64,000 bases of DNA from positions 214,059 to 278,058 of the forward strand of contig JBLZWL010000123.1 in assembly GCA_049194865.1 (NCBI GenBank), written 5' to 3'. Every line of letters starts with the position of its first letter. The first letter of the stretch is position 1. The DNA comes from Myxococcus terminator_A (lineage in GTDB: Bacteria; Myxococcota; Myxococcia; Myxococcales; Myxococcaceae). The notes below the pieces were generated by a model, which did no database searches, was not told where the DNA came from, and saw nothing but the letters and a program-made list of their open reading frames with translations. Position numbers and translations under genes: made by a program. Positions 55,401 to 64,000 of the stretch are shown here, in pieces.

Positions 55401-55815
55401 GCGCGTGGTACGAGGCGACGTACGTGGTGCCGGCGCTGATGCGCACGGGCGTGGAGAACGTCACCTGCTGCCAGCCGGAGGCCGTCTCACCGGTGAAGGT
55501 GGCGAAGGCGAGGCGCACGCCCGCGGCGCTCCAGAGGCTGCCCACGTGGGTGCCGGTGTTGGCGGTGCCCTTGTAGAAGCGGATGCCGAGGATGTCTCCC
55601 TCGACGTCGGACTGGAACTTCACGCCGAGCTCCACGGCGGAGAAGTCGTTGGTGACGGAGGGGACCGCCGGGGTGGAGGCGGGGGCGAACAGCGTGTACG
55701 TCGGCTGGGCGCGCGCGGCGGTGGGGAGTACGAGCAGGACGGCCGCGAGCAGGGCCAGCGCATGGACGCGTGACGTGCTCGAGACCTGGTGGGGTCGCGA
55801 CATCGAGGGTGTCAT
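52429..55815 (-). CDS. Secreted protein with three DUF4082 domains and a polysaccharide-deacetylase-like C-terminus
   Basis: This 1128-aa exported protein has a signal peptide ending at AARAQ (~37). Three tandem DUF4082 domains lie at ~38-185, ~195-350 and ~370-520; each has VELGVKF-x-D-V-x-G-x-x-x-G-[IV]-RFYKG, NTGTHVGSLWS, ASYHAP/ASYFAP and NSNYWVDVVF. A middle region (~525-640; LVATAPGNPFTDYLREILEA, VLVLGEQTLSAAQ) looks like a glutamine-amidotransferase-like fold, and the rest (KKAVVVMTADGHPGGATTQR, GFEYALHINTGC, WPDYWVQDRPG) resembles a polysaccharide-deacetylase-like beta/alpha barrel with metal-type His. The DNA repeats with the domains. It probably acts on an extracellular polysaccharide. 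The domain calls for the second half are tentative. Confidence 0.78.
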   Translation of the reverse strand: MTPSMSRPHQVSSTSRVHALALLAAVLLVLPTAARAQPTYTLFAPASTPAVPSVTNDFSAVELGVKFQSDVEGDILGIRFYKGTANTGTHVGSLWSAAGVRLAFATFTGETASGWQQVTFSTPVRISAGTTYVASYHAPGGAYGFTSAGLASAVDSPPLHALAGGTSGGNGVFGYGAAGTFPSTSFGNSNYWVDVVFRPAAPVTLWPSSATPAVASVTNDAIPVELGVKFLTNVSGNVLGVRFYKGAANTGTHVGSLWSANGQRLAFATFTSETATGWQQVTFSTPVAIAANTVYVASYHAPVGAYAFDNGGLASGEDNAPLFALPGSTSGGNGVFTYGAAGSFPINSFGNSNYWVDVVFQATGAQPPTQPPGNTFRLFAPTAAPGTATANDTAAIEVGVKFRADVDGLIKGVRFYKGSGNSGTHVGNLWSAAGAPLASATFTGETAVGWQEVTFTTPVAITAGTTYVASYFAPLGGYSFDNNGLATGVDVPPLHALPGATTPGGNGVFVYGSTSTFPNGSYQNSNYWVDVVFETYGPPPRPGVQGAGPVLVATAPGNPFTDYLREILEAEGIAAFATTDAGNLGVSVTLNDYKVLVLGEQTLSAAQVTLITNWVTAGGSLIALRPAANLQSLLGLNASQGTQANGYILVDATQAPGTGITAETMQYHGLADKRTVVAGTRTVATLYSDATNATTFTAVSQRTVGTGTATAFMYDLAKSVIYTRQGNPAWQGQNRDGSSIGPGARASDMFYGNASFDPQPDWVNLAKVQIPQADEQQRLLANVLHQTSTTPLPRLWYFPSSKKAVVVMTADGHPGGATTQRWNQHLADSTTGCNVADWACIRGTVYDYVGGLSTTQANSYVAQGFEYALHINTGCADYTANTLDPNFFTPQLASFTTAFPAVPAPVTNRTHCIAFSDWATQPKVSRLHGIRMDTNYYYWPDYWVQDRPGMFTGSGLAMRFADVDGTPLDVYQLATQMTDESGQSYPLHIDTLLANALGTKGYYGAFNANMHVDSQPSAGSTGSAAIVASAKRDGVSVITAKQLLEWLDAREATQVSTVAFSGTVLTFNLTSPARNLSLMVPRRTTTGRTLLSVTRAGSAVTTVARTIKGVDFAFIDGALAGTYTATYN

Positions 55816-56161
55816 TCAGACTTCTCCTGGGGGGGCACGATGAGACAGGGGGGCCTCGGAAACCGAGGCATCTTGCTGTCTGTCTCTGACACCGACAATG
55901 CCGTGAGTCGAGGTCTCACAGGGTGTTGCCGTCTTGCTCGATTTTTCTGTGTGCACGCCGCCGCGTGCGTTCCCTGGAGACGCCGCCTCGTCCCCCGAGG
56001 ACGCACGTGCCCCGCGCGCCGTCGTCAGGGCGGCTCGGCTTCCCTCTGGCGCGCTGTCATGGCGTCGGGCTTGCAGTCGCCTGAGCGTGGACGGCCACGC
56101 GAAGCGCTCTCGTGTCGCTTCCCGCAGGGTGTCCGACCTTGAGCGACCCGCCAGGACCGCC
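55816..56161. other. Divergent intergenic region, promoters of both flanking genes
   Basis: This 346-bp gap lies between the DUF4082 gene (minus) and the glycosyltransferase gene (plus). An open frame upstream of the latter (from 55934) lacks coding character. I see no strong hairpin or palindrome. Confidence 0.4.
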
Positions 56162-58102
<1,941 letters not shown>

Positions 58103-58141
58103 CCCGGTTCCAAGGGGGCCTGGAGGGAAGCGGGCACCTGA

Positions 58142-58252
58142 CGTGTCATCCAGCGCGTGTGGCCGCTGCTCGAGCTTCCCCCCGTCCAGGTGAAGGGGAA
58201 GCAGGAGCCGCTGACGCTGTATCGCGTGGACTGGCGCGCGATACAGCGCTGA
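58142..58252 (+). pseudogene. Remnant of an adenylate/guanylate cyclase C-terminus
   Basis: After an in-frame stop at 58139-58141, a short frame reads VIQRVWPLLELPPVQVKGKQ and then EPLTLYRVDW before TGA 58250-58252. VQVKGK-x-EPLTLYRV is the usual ending of class III nucleotide cyclase domains. Nothing upstream continues it and no start is present, so it appears to be a truncated fragment. It is short, so chance resemblance cannot be excluded. Confidence 0.5.
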
Positions 58253-58287
58253 CTCCTCTCCAGGGCTGTCAGGTCTGGGAAGGTGTG

Positions 58288-58303
58288 GCGGCCCCGAGGC
58301 CGC
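58288..58303. terminator. Short hairpin after the carbonic anhydrase gene
   Basis: GCGGCC and GGCCGC enclose a CCGA tetraloop, about 10 bp downstream of the carbonic anhydrase stop. No T-tract follows, so it is a weak candidate. Confidence 0.35.
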
Positions 58304-58313
58304 GTCCGCGAGG

Positions 58314-59135
58314 CTAGTGGGCGGACTGCGCGCCCACCGTGCGGCCGTTCAGCGGCTGCACCGGACGGTTGTTCGGGTTGATGTGCGGAATGCGCTCGAA
58401 CGCGGCGATCTGCGCGTCGGACATCTGGATGGGGTTCTTCATCACGAACCACTGGAGCCCCTCGCTGCAGGGGGGCGTGGTGAGCGAGCCCGCGTACTGG
58501 AAGAAGGCGCGGTTGAAGGGCAAGAGCGCGCTGGCGTTGATGAGCGCGCCGGCCGGGGCGCTCTCCTCGCCCTCGTGGCGGGGCAAGTGGCGGAAGGCGG
58601 TGAACAGCGACGCGTTCAGCAAGCCCTCCTCGATGAGGACGCCCACGACGGCCTTGGGCGTGCCATTGGCGTCGGTGTGCACCAGGTGCACCTCGAGCGG
58701 ATAGCTCACGCCGTCCTTGGTGTGCTCGCTGGGGGTGTGGAAGTGGAACTGCGCGAGCTTGTACTCGTTGGAGCCGAGGGTGATGGTGCTGCCCGCGTCA
58801 TAGTTGAACACCACGGTGTGGCCGTTGTTGACCATGCGCACCCGGCTGGTGCCGTAGTGGAAGCTGGGCGCGGCCACGTTCGTGTGCGCGGAGCCCGACG
58901 TGGACAGCGCCACGGGGGATTGCTGCACGCCCGTCGAGCACTGCGACGCGCCGGCGACCTCGTCCCAGTGCTCGGGGCTCAGCGTCTGCGCATAGCCCCA
59001 GTGGGCCTCTTCGCTGCTCGTGGCGGCGGAGGGCTCTCGCTGTGTGTCATTGGCGAGGGCAGCCGAGCCGAGGCACACGGAGGAGAGCAACGCGCCCTGG
59101 AGAGCGCGCATGGAGAGGGTTCTGATGGGGGACAT
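58314..59135 (-). CDS. Alpha-carbonic anhydrase (secreted)
   Basis: This 273-aa protein starts at ATG 59135 with a signal peptide (ALLSSVCLGSAALA). The alpha-CA fold is evident: HWGY near residue 45-48, QQSPVAL, and the zinc ligands His131, His133 (QFHFHTPSEH) and His150 (EVHLVH), then the closing TTPPCSEGLQWFV. It converts CO2 to bicarbonate in the periplasm or outside. It is monocistronic. Upstream in-frame residues to 59252 are rejected because they break the signal peptide. Confidence 0.95.
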   Translation of the reverse strand: MSPIRTLSMRALQGALLSSVCLGSAALANDTQREPSAATSSEEAHWGYAQTLSPEHWDEVAGASQCSTGVQQSPVALSTSGSAHTNVAAPSFHYGTSRVRMVNNGHTVVFNYDAGSTITLGSNEYKLAQFHFHTPSEHTKDGVSYPLEVHLVHTDANGTPKAVVGVLIEEGLLNASLFTAFRHLPRHEGEESAPAGALINASALLPFNRAFFQYAGSLTTPPCSEGLQWFVMKNPIQMSDAQIAAFERIPHINPNNRPVQPLNGRTVGAQSAH

Positions 59136-59400
59136 GGATGCGAATTCCTTGTTGCATGCAGGCCTCCGACACCCGTGGGGCATGTATGGCTCACGCCAGA
59201 CACGTCCCCTGCACGGGGTGTGCTTCGTCGGGTATCGTGCCGTTGCCGGCACCTGCGTCTCGGGTTGGGTCCTGTAGTTAACCCGTCGGGAATTCTCCGG
59301 AATGTTTTGAAATAATGCGTAATGAAACGGAGATGTGACGCCGCGTCGCGCAATAACTCTCTGTTTCTTGTTGTGCGGGGTGTGAGACGGAAATGAGAAA
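59136..59400. other. Intergenic region with AT-rich promoter zone
   Basis: Upstream of the carbonic anhydrase on the minus strand. An AT-rich stretch near 59300-59330 (GTTTTGAAATAATGCGTAAT on the plus strand) is conspicuous and is the likely promoter area. I cannot define -35/-10 with confidence. No gene seen. Confidence 0.4.
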
Positions 59401-59430
59401 GGGCCACGGACACATGGGTGTCCGTGGCCC
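59401..59430 (-). terminator. Strong intrinsic terminator of the DUF4331 operon
   Basis: GGGCCACGGACAC (59401-59413) and GTGTCCGTGGCCC (59418-59430) form a perfect 13-bp stem with a 4-nt loop. On the minus strand a T-rich run (TTTCTCATTTC) follows. It lies 34 bp after the small lipoprotein stop and ends that operon. Confidence 0.88.
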
Positions 59431-59464
59431 CGGGTACTTCATGTCGGGTGAGGCGTGGGTGGGC

Positions 59465-59755
59465 TCAGGGCTGGAAGAACGCCGGGGCGAACGCGTCCGC
59501 GGGCGCGCTGTCCACGAAGTTCTTGTCGTCGAGCGTCACCGGCGTCGTGGTGTCGGCGGTCTGGTTGATGACCAGGTCCCTGACGAAGGCGGTGAACTCC
59601 ACGCCCGCGTCGGTCCCCGCGTCCGTTCCGGCGTCCGTGTTCGTTCCCGCGTCCGGGTTGGGCGGGAAGGGCGGCTGGTCGTCGTTGGTGCAGCCCGTGT
59701 AGGCGAGGACAGTCCCAAGGACGGCGACACAGGCCACTGCTCGGAGCGTGCTCAT
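59465..59755 (-). CDS. Small lipoprotein downstream of DUF4331
   Basis: This 96-aa lipoprotein starts at ATG 59755, 4 bp after the DUF4331 stop. Its lipobox is VLAYTGC (Cys22), followed by a low-complexity stretch of DAGT repeats (NTDAGTDAGTDAG) and a C-terminal segment, VEFTAFVRDLVINQTADTTT, with strand character. No domain recognised. It is the last gene of the operon, just before a strong terminator. Confidence 0.8.
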   Translation of the reverse strand: MSTLRAVACVAVLGTVLAYTGCTNDDQPPFPPNPDAGTNTDAGTDAGTDAGVEFTAFVRDLVINQTADTTTPVTLDDKNFVDSAPADAFAPAFFQP

Positions 59756-59759
59756 GGGC

Positions 59760-61286
59760 TCACGTCCCGTCGCCGTTGGCACCCGCCTGAGGCGTGGTGA
59801 GGTAGGGGAAGACGGCGTCGAACTGCGAGGCATCCTGGAGCACCGCGTCGTGGAACGGGAGGCTGCGCGAGGGGGCCTGCGTGTCGTTCGCGAGCAGGTA
59901 TCCCATGGCCACGCGCAGCGCCACGTCCACCACGTCGTCGCCGGGCCGGCGACCGTTGGGGAAGCCCGCCGGGTCACACCCCGGGTTGTTCAGGGTGAGC
60001 TGGCCGTTGACGAAGCACGCGGCGGCGCCCAGGTTGTTCTGCCCGGCCTTCGCCGTGGCGGGCAGCGCGGTGTTGAGGCGCTGCATCTCCGCGGTGGAGC
60101 CGTTCGCATTCACGTTGGGCACGCCGGTGAGGAAGGCGGCCACCAGGTCCGCGCGCGGGAAGACGGTGGGCGCCCTCACGCCATCCTCCTTGAAGAGCTG
60201 CTCCAGGATGGCGGGCAGCGTGGGATGGGTGACGTAGTCGGCGAACTGGGCGTCGTCCTTCGGCTGGCTGGCGTTGAAGCGGTCCTTGTCCTTGATGCCG
60301 ATGACGACCTCATTGACCAGCGGCATGCCCAGGCGGCTCACCTGCGTCCATGCGCCCCCCTCGCGCGAGGGCGCCGTGTACGTGGCGGTGGGGTTGATGG
60401 CGCGCGCCTGACGGACGCTGGCGGAGGTCCACGCGCCGAGGACGTCCTGGGTGCCCGCCTTGAGGCAGGAGATGGGGACCTCGAGCGCCAAGGTGGTGAT
60501 GTTCTTCTTCGCCAGCGGATTGGGGACGGCGGCGCGCGCGTTCGGGTCGATGATGACCGAGGCCGGCGCGTTCACCAGGTCGAACACGGGGCCCAGGTTC
60601 ACCGCGAAGGGCTCACGGCGCTGGCCCACGAACAGCTTCGCGGTGCCGGTGCAGCCGGGGATGTTGACGTTGTGGATGTGCTGGCGGGCGTAGGTCTCGT
60701 ACGTGATGGCGTTGCCCAGCGACTTGGTGCCCACGTAGTCCGCCGGCTTGGCGAAGACGGTGGCGCCACCCGCGGTGTTCGTCACGTCCTGCCCGGCCGC
60801 CGCGCGGCGGGGGCCCCGGACGAGCTTGACGGTGTAGTTCTCCTGGACGTTCTGCGCGCTCCTGTCCGCCGAGGTGATGGGCCCCAGGTTGGTGAAGGGC
60901 ACCGACACGCTCTTGGTGTTGCCGGCCGGGCCCACGTTCAGGGTGAGGCCGTTGGCGCCGTTCAGGTTGTTGGTGAAGCGGAACTGGAAGGTGAGGTCCT
61001 CGATGGCATCCCCGGTGTTGTCGACGTGGATTTCGTAGAGGGCCTCCGGGTCCAACGAGAAGTAGTTGGGGCCGCCGTACGCATCCTGGAGGGGCAGGTA
61101 GTTGGCGATGAGGGTGACGAAGTCTCCGCGGTCCGGCTCGTAGCTGCGGAACAGGTAGAAGTCGGTGGCGTCGACCTTGGGCATCCGGGTGATGAAGGGG
61201 GCCTCACGGTGGCTGGAGGCCTGGGCGGTGGGTACAAGTAGCGCCGCCGCGAGCGCCAGCGCGCTCCCGAGTTGTCGTCTTGGCAT
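59760..61286 (-). CDS. DUF4331 family secreted protein
   Basis: This 508-aa exported protein starts at ATG 61286 (GGAG upstream) with a signal peptide ending at TAQA. The DUF4331 hallmark SSHREAPFITRMPKVDATDFYLFRSYEP is at the mature N-terminus. Further family segments include YEIHVDNTGDAIEDLTFQF, RLGMPLVNEVVIG, and DDVVDVALRVAMGYLL. DUF4331 proteins are extracytoplasmic and of unknown function. It sits between HupE/UreJ-like and small lipoprotein genes. Confidence 0.92.
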   Translation of the reverse strand: MPRRQLGSALALAAALLVPTAQASSHREAPFITRMPKVDATDFYLFRSYEPDRGDFVTLIANYLPLQDAYGGPNYFSLDPEALYEIHVDNTGDAIEDLTFQFRFTNNLNGANGLTLNVGPAGNTKSVSVPFTNLGPITSADRSAQNVQENYTVKLVRGPRRAAAGQDVTNTAGGATVFAKPADYVGTKSLGNAITYETYARQHIHNVNIPGCTGTAKLFVGQRREPFAVNLGPVFDLVNAPASVIIDPNARAAVPNPLAKKNITTLALEVPISCLKAGTQDVLGAWTSASVRQARAINPTATYTAPSREGGAWTQVSRLGMPLVNEVVIGIKDKDRFNASQPKDDAQFADYVTHPTLPAILEQLFKEDGVRAPTVFPRADLVAAFLTGVPNVNANGSTAEMQRLNTALPATAKAGQNNLGAAACFVNGQLTLNNPGCDPAGFPNGRRPGDDVVDVALRVAMGYLLANDTQAPSRSLPFHDAVLQDASQFDAVFPYLTTPQAGANGDGT

Positions 61287-61391
61287 GCGTGTCTCCACAC
61301 TACGTTGGGGGGCAAGGCCCACCGGCGGGCTCAGACGGCGCCGCGCATCCGGTGGTGCAGGTATTACGGCGGTGCGAGGCCATTGGATGGG

Positions 61392-62516
61392 TCAGAGCGG
61401 CAGGACGCTCAGCTCCAGGGCCCGCTCCGCGAGCCATACACAGGCGATGAGCCCGATGGCCGCCGAGCCGCCGACGAGAATCGCGCGCCGATACACCGTC
61501 GCTCCGCGCAGCATGAAGGCGACGGGCAGGAAGACGGCGACACACGCGAGCTGCCCCAGCTCCACGCCCACGTTGAAGCCCAGCAGCGTCGTGGCGAGGC
61601 CCTCGGCGGGGAGGCCCAGGTCGGCGAGCACCGACGCGAAGCCGAAGCCATGCAGCAGGCCCAGCGCGAAGGCGACGGCCCAGCGGGTGCCTCGGAGATA
61701 GGGAAAGACGTTGTTGGCCGCCGCCAGGATGACGCTCACCGCGATGGCGGACTCGACGAGCCGGGAGGGCAGCGCCACCAGCCCGAGCGCGGCGATGCTC
61801 AGCGTGAGCGAGTGGGCCACGGTGAAGGCCGAGACGACCTTCACCACGTCTCGCAGCGCGGGGCCGAACTGGTCCACGGGCTCCCAGCCGCCCTCGGGTG
61901 AGCGCCTCAGGACGGAGGGCAAGAGCAGCGCCAGCAGGAACAGCAGGTGGTCCAGGCCCGCCCAGATGTGCTCGATTCCAGAGCGCACCATGCCGCCGAA
62001 GTGGCTCCAGGCGGACAGGTTCGCGAGGGGCACGTCCACGGTGTGGTGGGACGCGGAGAGCACGAGGGTGCCCTGTCCCTGTCCGCCGGCCACCTGGATG
62101 ATGCCTCGGTGCTGCGGGTCGCGGTCGAACAGCAGGGTGTAATCCAGCGTCAGCGCGGAGGGCTGGGTAGGGCAGGCCGCCTGGAAGTCGAGCACCGCAT
62201 AGGCCCCGTCGGAGTGCCGCACCACGCGAAGCTCGCCTTCGGCGGTGGTGGGGCAGGGGGCTCCGGCCGTACCCACGGACAGCCGCGAGAGGACGTGACG
62301 GGTGATGTCCTGCTGTCGGGCGCGCACCTCGCCCCAGGCCAGGGCGCCGTCTCCATTGGAGTCGAGCCCGAGCACCGCGTCGAGGTCCCTGAGCGCCACG
62401 TCCCAGCGGCCGGTGAAGCCGTGTGGGGCGCGTTCGAGGCGCAGGTAGCTGTCGCTCGGCTTGTGGGCCAGGGCCAGGGAGGGGAGCAGCGCGAGCAGGG
62501 CGAGGATGCGCTTCAT
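61392..62516 (-). CDS. HupE/UreJ-like membrane protein with EF-hand-like N-terminal region
   Basis: This 374-aa protein has a signal peptide ending at LALA, so the mature chain would start with HKPSDSYL. An N-terminal extracytoplasmic domain (~20-180) contains a calcium-type loop, DSNGDGALAWGE. The C-terminal part has about six membrane helices of the HupE/UreJ_2 type, with HIWAGLDHLLFLLALLLPS, AFTVAHSLTLSIAAL, and ALGLLHGFGFASVLADLG holding conserved His/Gly motifs. The family is linked to metal (nickel/cobalt) uptake. It overlaps the TPR gene by 4 nt. Confidence 0.9.
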   Translation of the reverse strand: MKRILALLALLPSLALAHKPSDSYLRLERAPHGFTGRWDVALRDLDAVLGLDSNGDGALAWGEVRARQQDITRHVLSRLSVGTAGAPCPTTAEGELRVVRHSDGAYAVLDFQAACPTQPSALTLDYTLLFDRDPQHRGIIQVAGGQGQGTLVLSASHHTVDVPLANLSAWSHFGGMVRSGIEHIWAGLDHLLFLLALLLPSVLRRSPEGGWEPVDQFGPALRDVVKVVSAFTVAHSLTLSIAALGLVALPSRLVESAIAVSVILAAANNVFPYLRGTRWAVAFALGLLHGFGFASVLADLGLPAEGLATTLLGFNVGVELGQLACVAVFLPVAFMLRGATVYRRAILVGGSAAIGLIACVWLAERALELSVLPL

Positions 62517-63724
62517 GGCGCGGCCTTCTTCAGGCGCGTGGCCAGGGCCAGCAGTCCCGGGTCCTCGCAGGCGATGGCTTCGAGATAGGCGAGGGCGGGC
62601 TTCGCGGCGTCGGGTGTTCCGGCGGCGAGCGCGGACTCCAGCAGGATGCGCACGTCCCAGGGCTCGCGCTGCGCCTCCCAGTTGGCCTGGGCGAGCGACA
62701 GGGCCTTGTTCGCGTCCTTCTCCACGTGCAGCGCGAACCGGGCCTCTTCCCTCCCGTGCAGTGTGTCTCCCCGCAGTCTGCTGGCCGCGTAGCGCGAGGC
62801 CAGCTCGGTGGTGAGCGCCGCGGCCTCCGCCGAGCCCAGCGCCGTCTCGGCGAGCACGCGGCGCAGCAAGTGGCCGTCATCCGTGGAGTGGTCCTTCATC
62901 AGCCGCGAGGCCTCGGCCGGCCGGTTCAAATCCAACAGCAGGTCCGCGAGCGCCCCGCGGGTGTAGGCATCATCCGGGTCGGCCGCGAGCGCCTGTTCAT
63001 AGAGCAGCTCCGCGCGTCGCGTGTCTCCCGAGCGAGCCGCGGCCTCCCCCAGGGTGGACAGCGCCCACGCCTGCTCTTCGGGGCTGCCCAGGGCCCCGCG
63101 GCGAGACAGGGCTTCGGAGAGCCGCGCATAGGCGCGCCCCGAGTGTCCCGCGACGCTGTCCACCTGCGCGCGGCACACGGTGGCGGTGAGCGCTCCGGCG
63201 AGGGTGTCCAGCGGCGCGCAGCTCTTCTCCGCCTCGGCGTGCTGGCCCCGGACGCTCAGCACCACGGCGCGCGTCAGCCAGGCCTGGGCGTCCCTCGGGT
63301 CCTCGCGCACGGCGACGTCCAGGTCCGCGAGGGCCGCGTCGAACTCATGGCGGCTCTGGCGCAGGGTGGCGCGCAGCAAGCGGACCTCGTGTGGCGGCTG
63401 GGGCTCGTCCCACCAGGGCGCGAGCGCGGCCTGGGCCCACCCGAGGTGCCGTGGGTCTCCCCGGGCGCGTCCCTCCTTCAGCTCCAGACGGGCCAGTCGC
63501 ACCGCCAGCTCCAACTGGCGAGGCCGGGCGTCCAGCTCCTGGCGCAGGGCCGCGCGCTCGCGGGCCCGGGCGTCGGTGGCCCGGGCGGGCACCTGCTCCA
63601 GGACCTCCGTGTCACTGTGGGGCGTGAAGGGCGTGGACGCGGTGTCAGGTCCCCGGCTGCAACCACAGGCCAATGCGAGCACGACACCAAGGACGCCGTG
63701 ATGGGGCCGCGTGACGGAGCGCAT
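62513..63724 (-). CDS. TPR-repeat lipoprotein
   Basis: This 403-aa lipoprotein starts at ATG 63724 with lipobox LALACGCSRG. The rest is helical with tetratricopeptide-like pairs: RQLELAVRLARLELKEGRA, FDAALADLDVAVREDPRDAQAW, AEAEKSC, RAELLYEQALAADPDDAYTRG and KALSLAQANWEAQREPWDVR. It is likely a scaffold or complex partner of the downstream membrane and DUF4331 proteins. It is first in the operon; the promoter should be in the ~270 bp upstream, where nothing distinctive is visible. Confidence 0.88.
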   Translation of the reverse strand: MRSVTRPHHGVLGVVLALACGCSRGPDTASTPFTPHSDTEVLEQVPARATDARARERAALRQELDARPRQLELAVRLARLELKEGRARGDPRHLGWAQAALAPWWDEPQPPHEVRLLRATLRQSRHEFDAALADLDVAVREDPRDAQAWLTRAVVLSVRGQHAEAEKSCAPLDTLAGALTATVCRAQVDSVAGHSGRAYARLSEALSRRGALGSPEEQAWALSTLGEAAARSGDTRRAELLYEQALAADPDDAYTRGALADLLLDLNRPAEASRLMKDHSTDDGHLLRRVLAETALGSAEAAALTTELASRYAASRLRGDTLHGREEARFALHVEKDANKALSLAQANWEAQREPWDVRILLESALAAGTPDAAKPALAYLEAIACEDPGLLALATRLKKAAP

Positions 63725-63944
63725 TGCCCCTCACTACGGCCCTGTGTCGTCCCTGGATTTCACCCCGATTATCAGGAGTGCGCGCCGGAGGGCCCCCCAC
63801 GTCGCCCGGCTCGGGTGACCGGGGACGCCGCGTCGCTCCGTATTCCTCGCGTGCCTGTCTCGGCTCCCCGCGAGGGGGCCGGGTCCCCTGTTCTGGCGCC
63901 TTGTGTCATAAACGACGGCGCCCCTGCCTCTTGGAGCTGTGTTC

Positions 63945-64000
63945 TTGAGACTCTCCTCCCTCCTCGCCAAAGACGGCCTCCAGCGATTGCCCGCCCGTGT
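63945..64000 (+). CDS. Possible 5' end of a gene running off the window
   Basis: TTG 63945, with GGAG 8 nt before, or GTG 63939, opens a frame reading RLSSLLAKDGLQRLPAR to the edge. The residue pattern looks like a real N-terminus, but only ~18 codons are visible. No product can be named. Confidence 0.3.
   Translation, partial: MRLSSLLAKDGLQRLPAR

Noticed and set aside
52099..55773. 1224-aa open frame on the plus strand
   Set aside because: Antisense to the DUF4082 gene; long runs of Gly/Arg/Val are composition shadows of the repeats.

Overview
The window is high-GC DNA with very dense coding and strongly biased third positions. It carries many lipoproteins, a family 2B encapsulin/geosmin synthase operon, polymorphic-toxin parts, an ePK-type kinase behind a zinc ribbon, DUF4082 repeats, and (at base 1) what looks like a MYXO-CTERM-type C-terminal tail. 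Together these point to a myxobacterium of the Myxococcaceae (Myxococcus/Corallococcus-like). This is inference from gene content; there is no rRNA to confirm it. I saw no rRNA, tRNA, CRISPR array, IS element or phage gene.

Layout. 1-2.8 kb: tail of a sorted surface protein, a Tox-REase-5/Imm52 toxin-immunity pair whose toxin is split by an apparent one-base deletion, and a Ser-hydrolase-like protein. 2.8-4.5 kb: divergent MarR regulator and FAD monooxygenase sharing a palindromic operator. 4.5-9.7 kb: a copper-themed block with a YtkA/FixH-like protein, a cysteine-less SCO-like protein, SCO1, and a minus-strand operon ycnI - small lipoprotein - mbnP - mbnH. 9.9-12.2 kb: an AAA ATPase with a degenerate Walker A, and a secreted DUF2911 protein. 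12.2-15.8 kb: bacillithiol operon bshC-bshB1-bshA with 4-nt overlaps. 15.9-20.3 kb: secreted PIG-L deacetylase, a 56-aa membrane peptide and a sodium:solute symporter, translationally coupled. 20.5-26.3 kb: a 776-aa protein of unknown function, tandemly duplicated VCBS lipoproteins, and a trypsin-like protease. 26.3-31.6 kb: ArsR/SRPBCC operon with a paired operator, a modular lipase, a lipoprotein and an AraC regulator.

31.8-37.0 kb is the most striking region: a bifunctional geosmin synthase followed by two different family 2B encapsulin shell proteins, all in one orientation and ending in a hairpin. The synthase has a C-terminal GPTGLGTSAA tail that probably targets it into the shell. 37.2-49.1 kb: GNAT, zinc-ribbon kinase, a bacterial alpha-2-macroglobulin coupled to PBP1C, and a tail-anchored disordered protein. 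49.1-55.8 kb: large catalase KatE, an SRPBCC protein, and a triple-DUF4082/deacetylase-like secreted protein. 56-58.3 kb: a TcdA/TcdB-like glycosyltransferase with zinc ribbons and a poly-Ser stretch encoded by an imperfect hexanucleotide microsatellite, followed by a small adenylate-cyclase remnant. 58.3-63.7 kb: alpha-carbonic anhydrase, and an operon of TPR lipoprotein - HupE/UreJ-like - DUF4331 - small lipoprotein, ended by a strong intrinsic terminator.

Most starts were chosen by Shine-Dalgarno sequence, signal peptide position and gene overlap. Several differ from the longest open frame, as noted in each entry.
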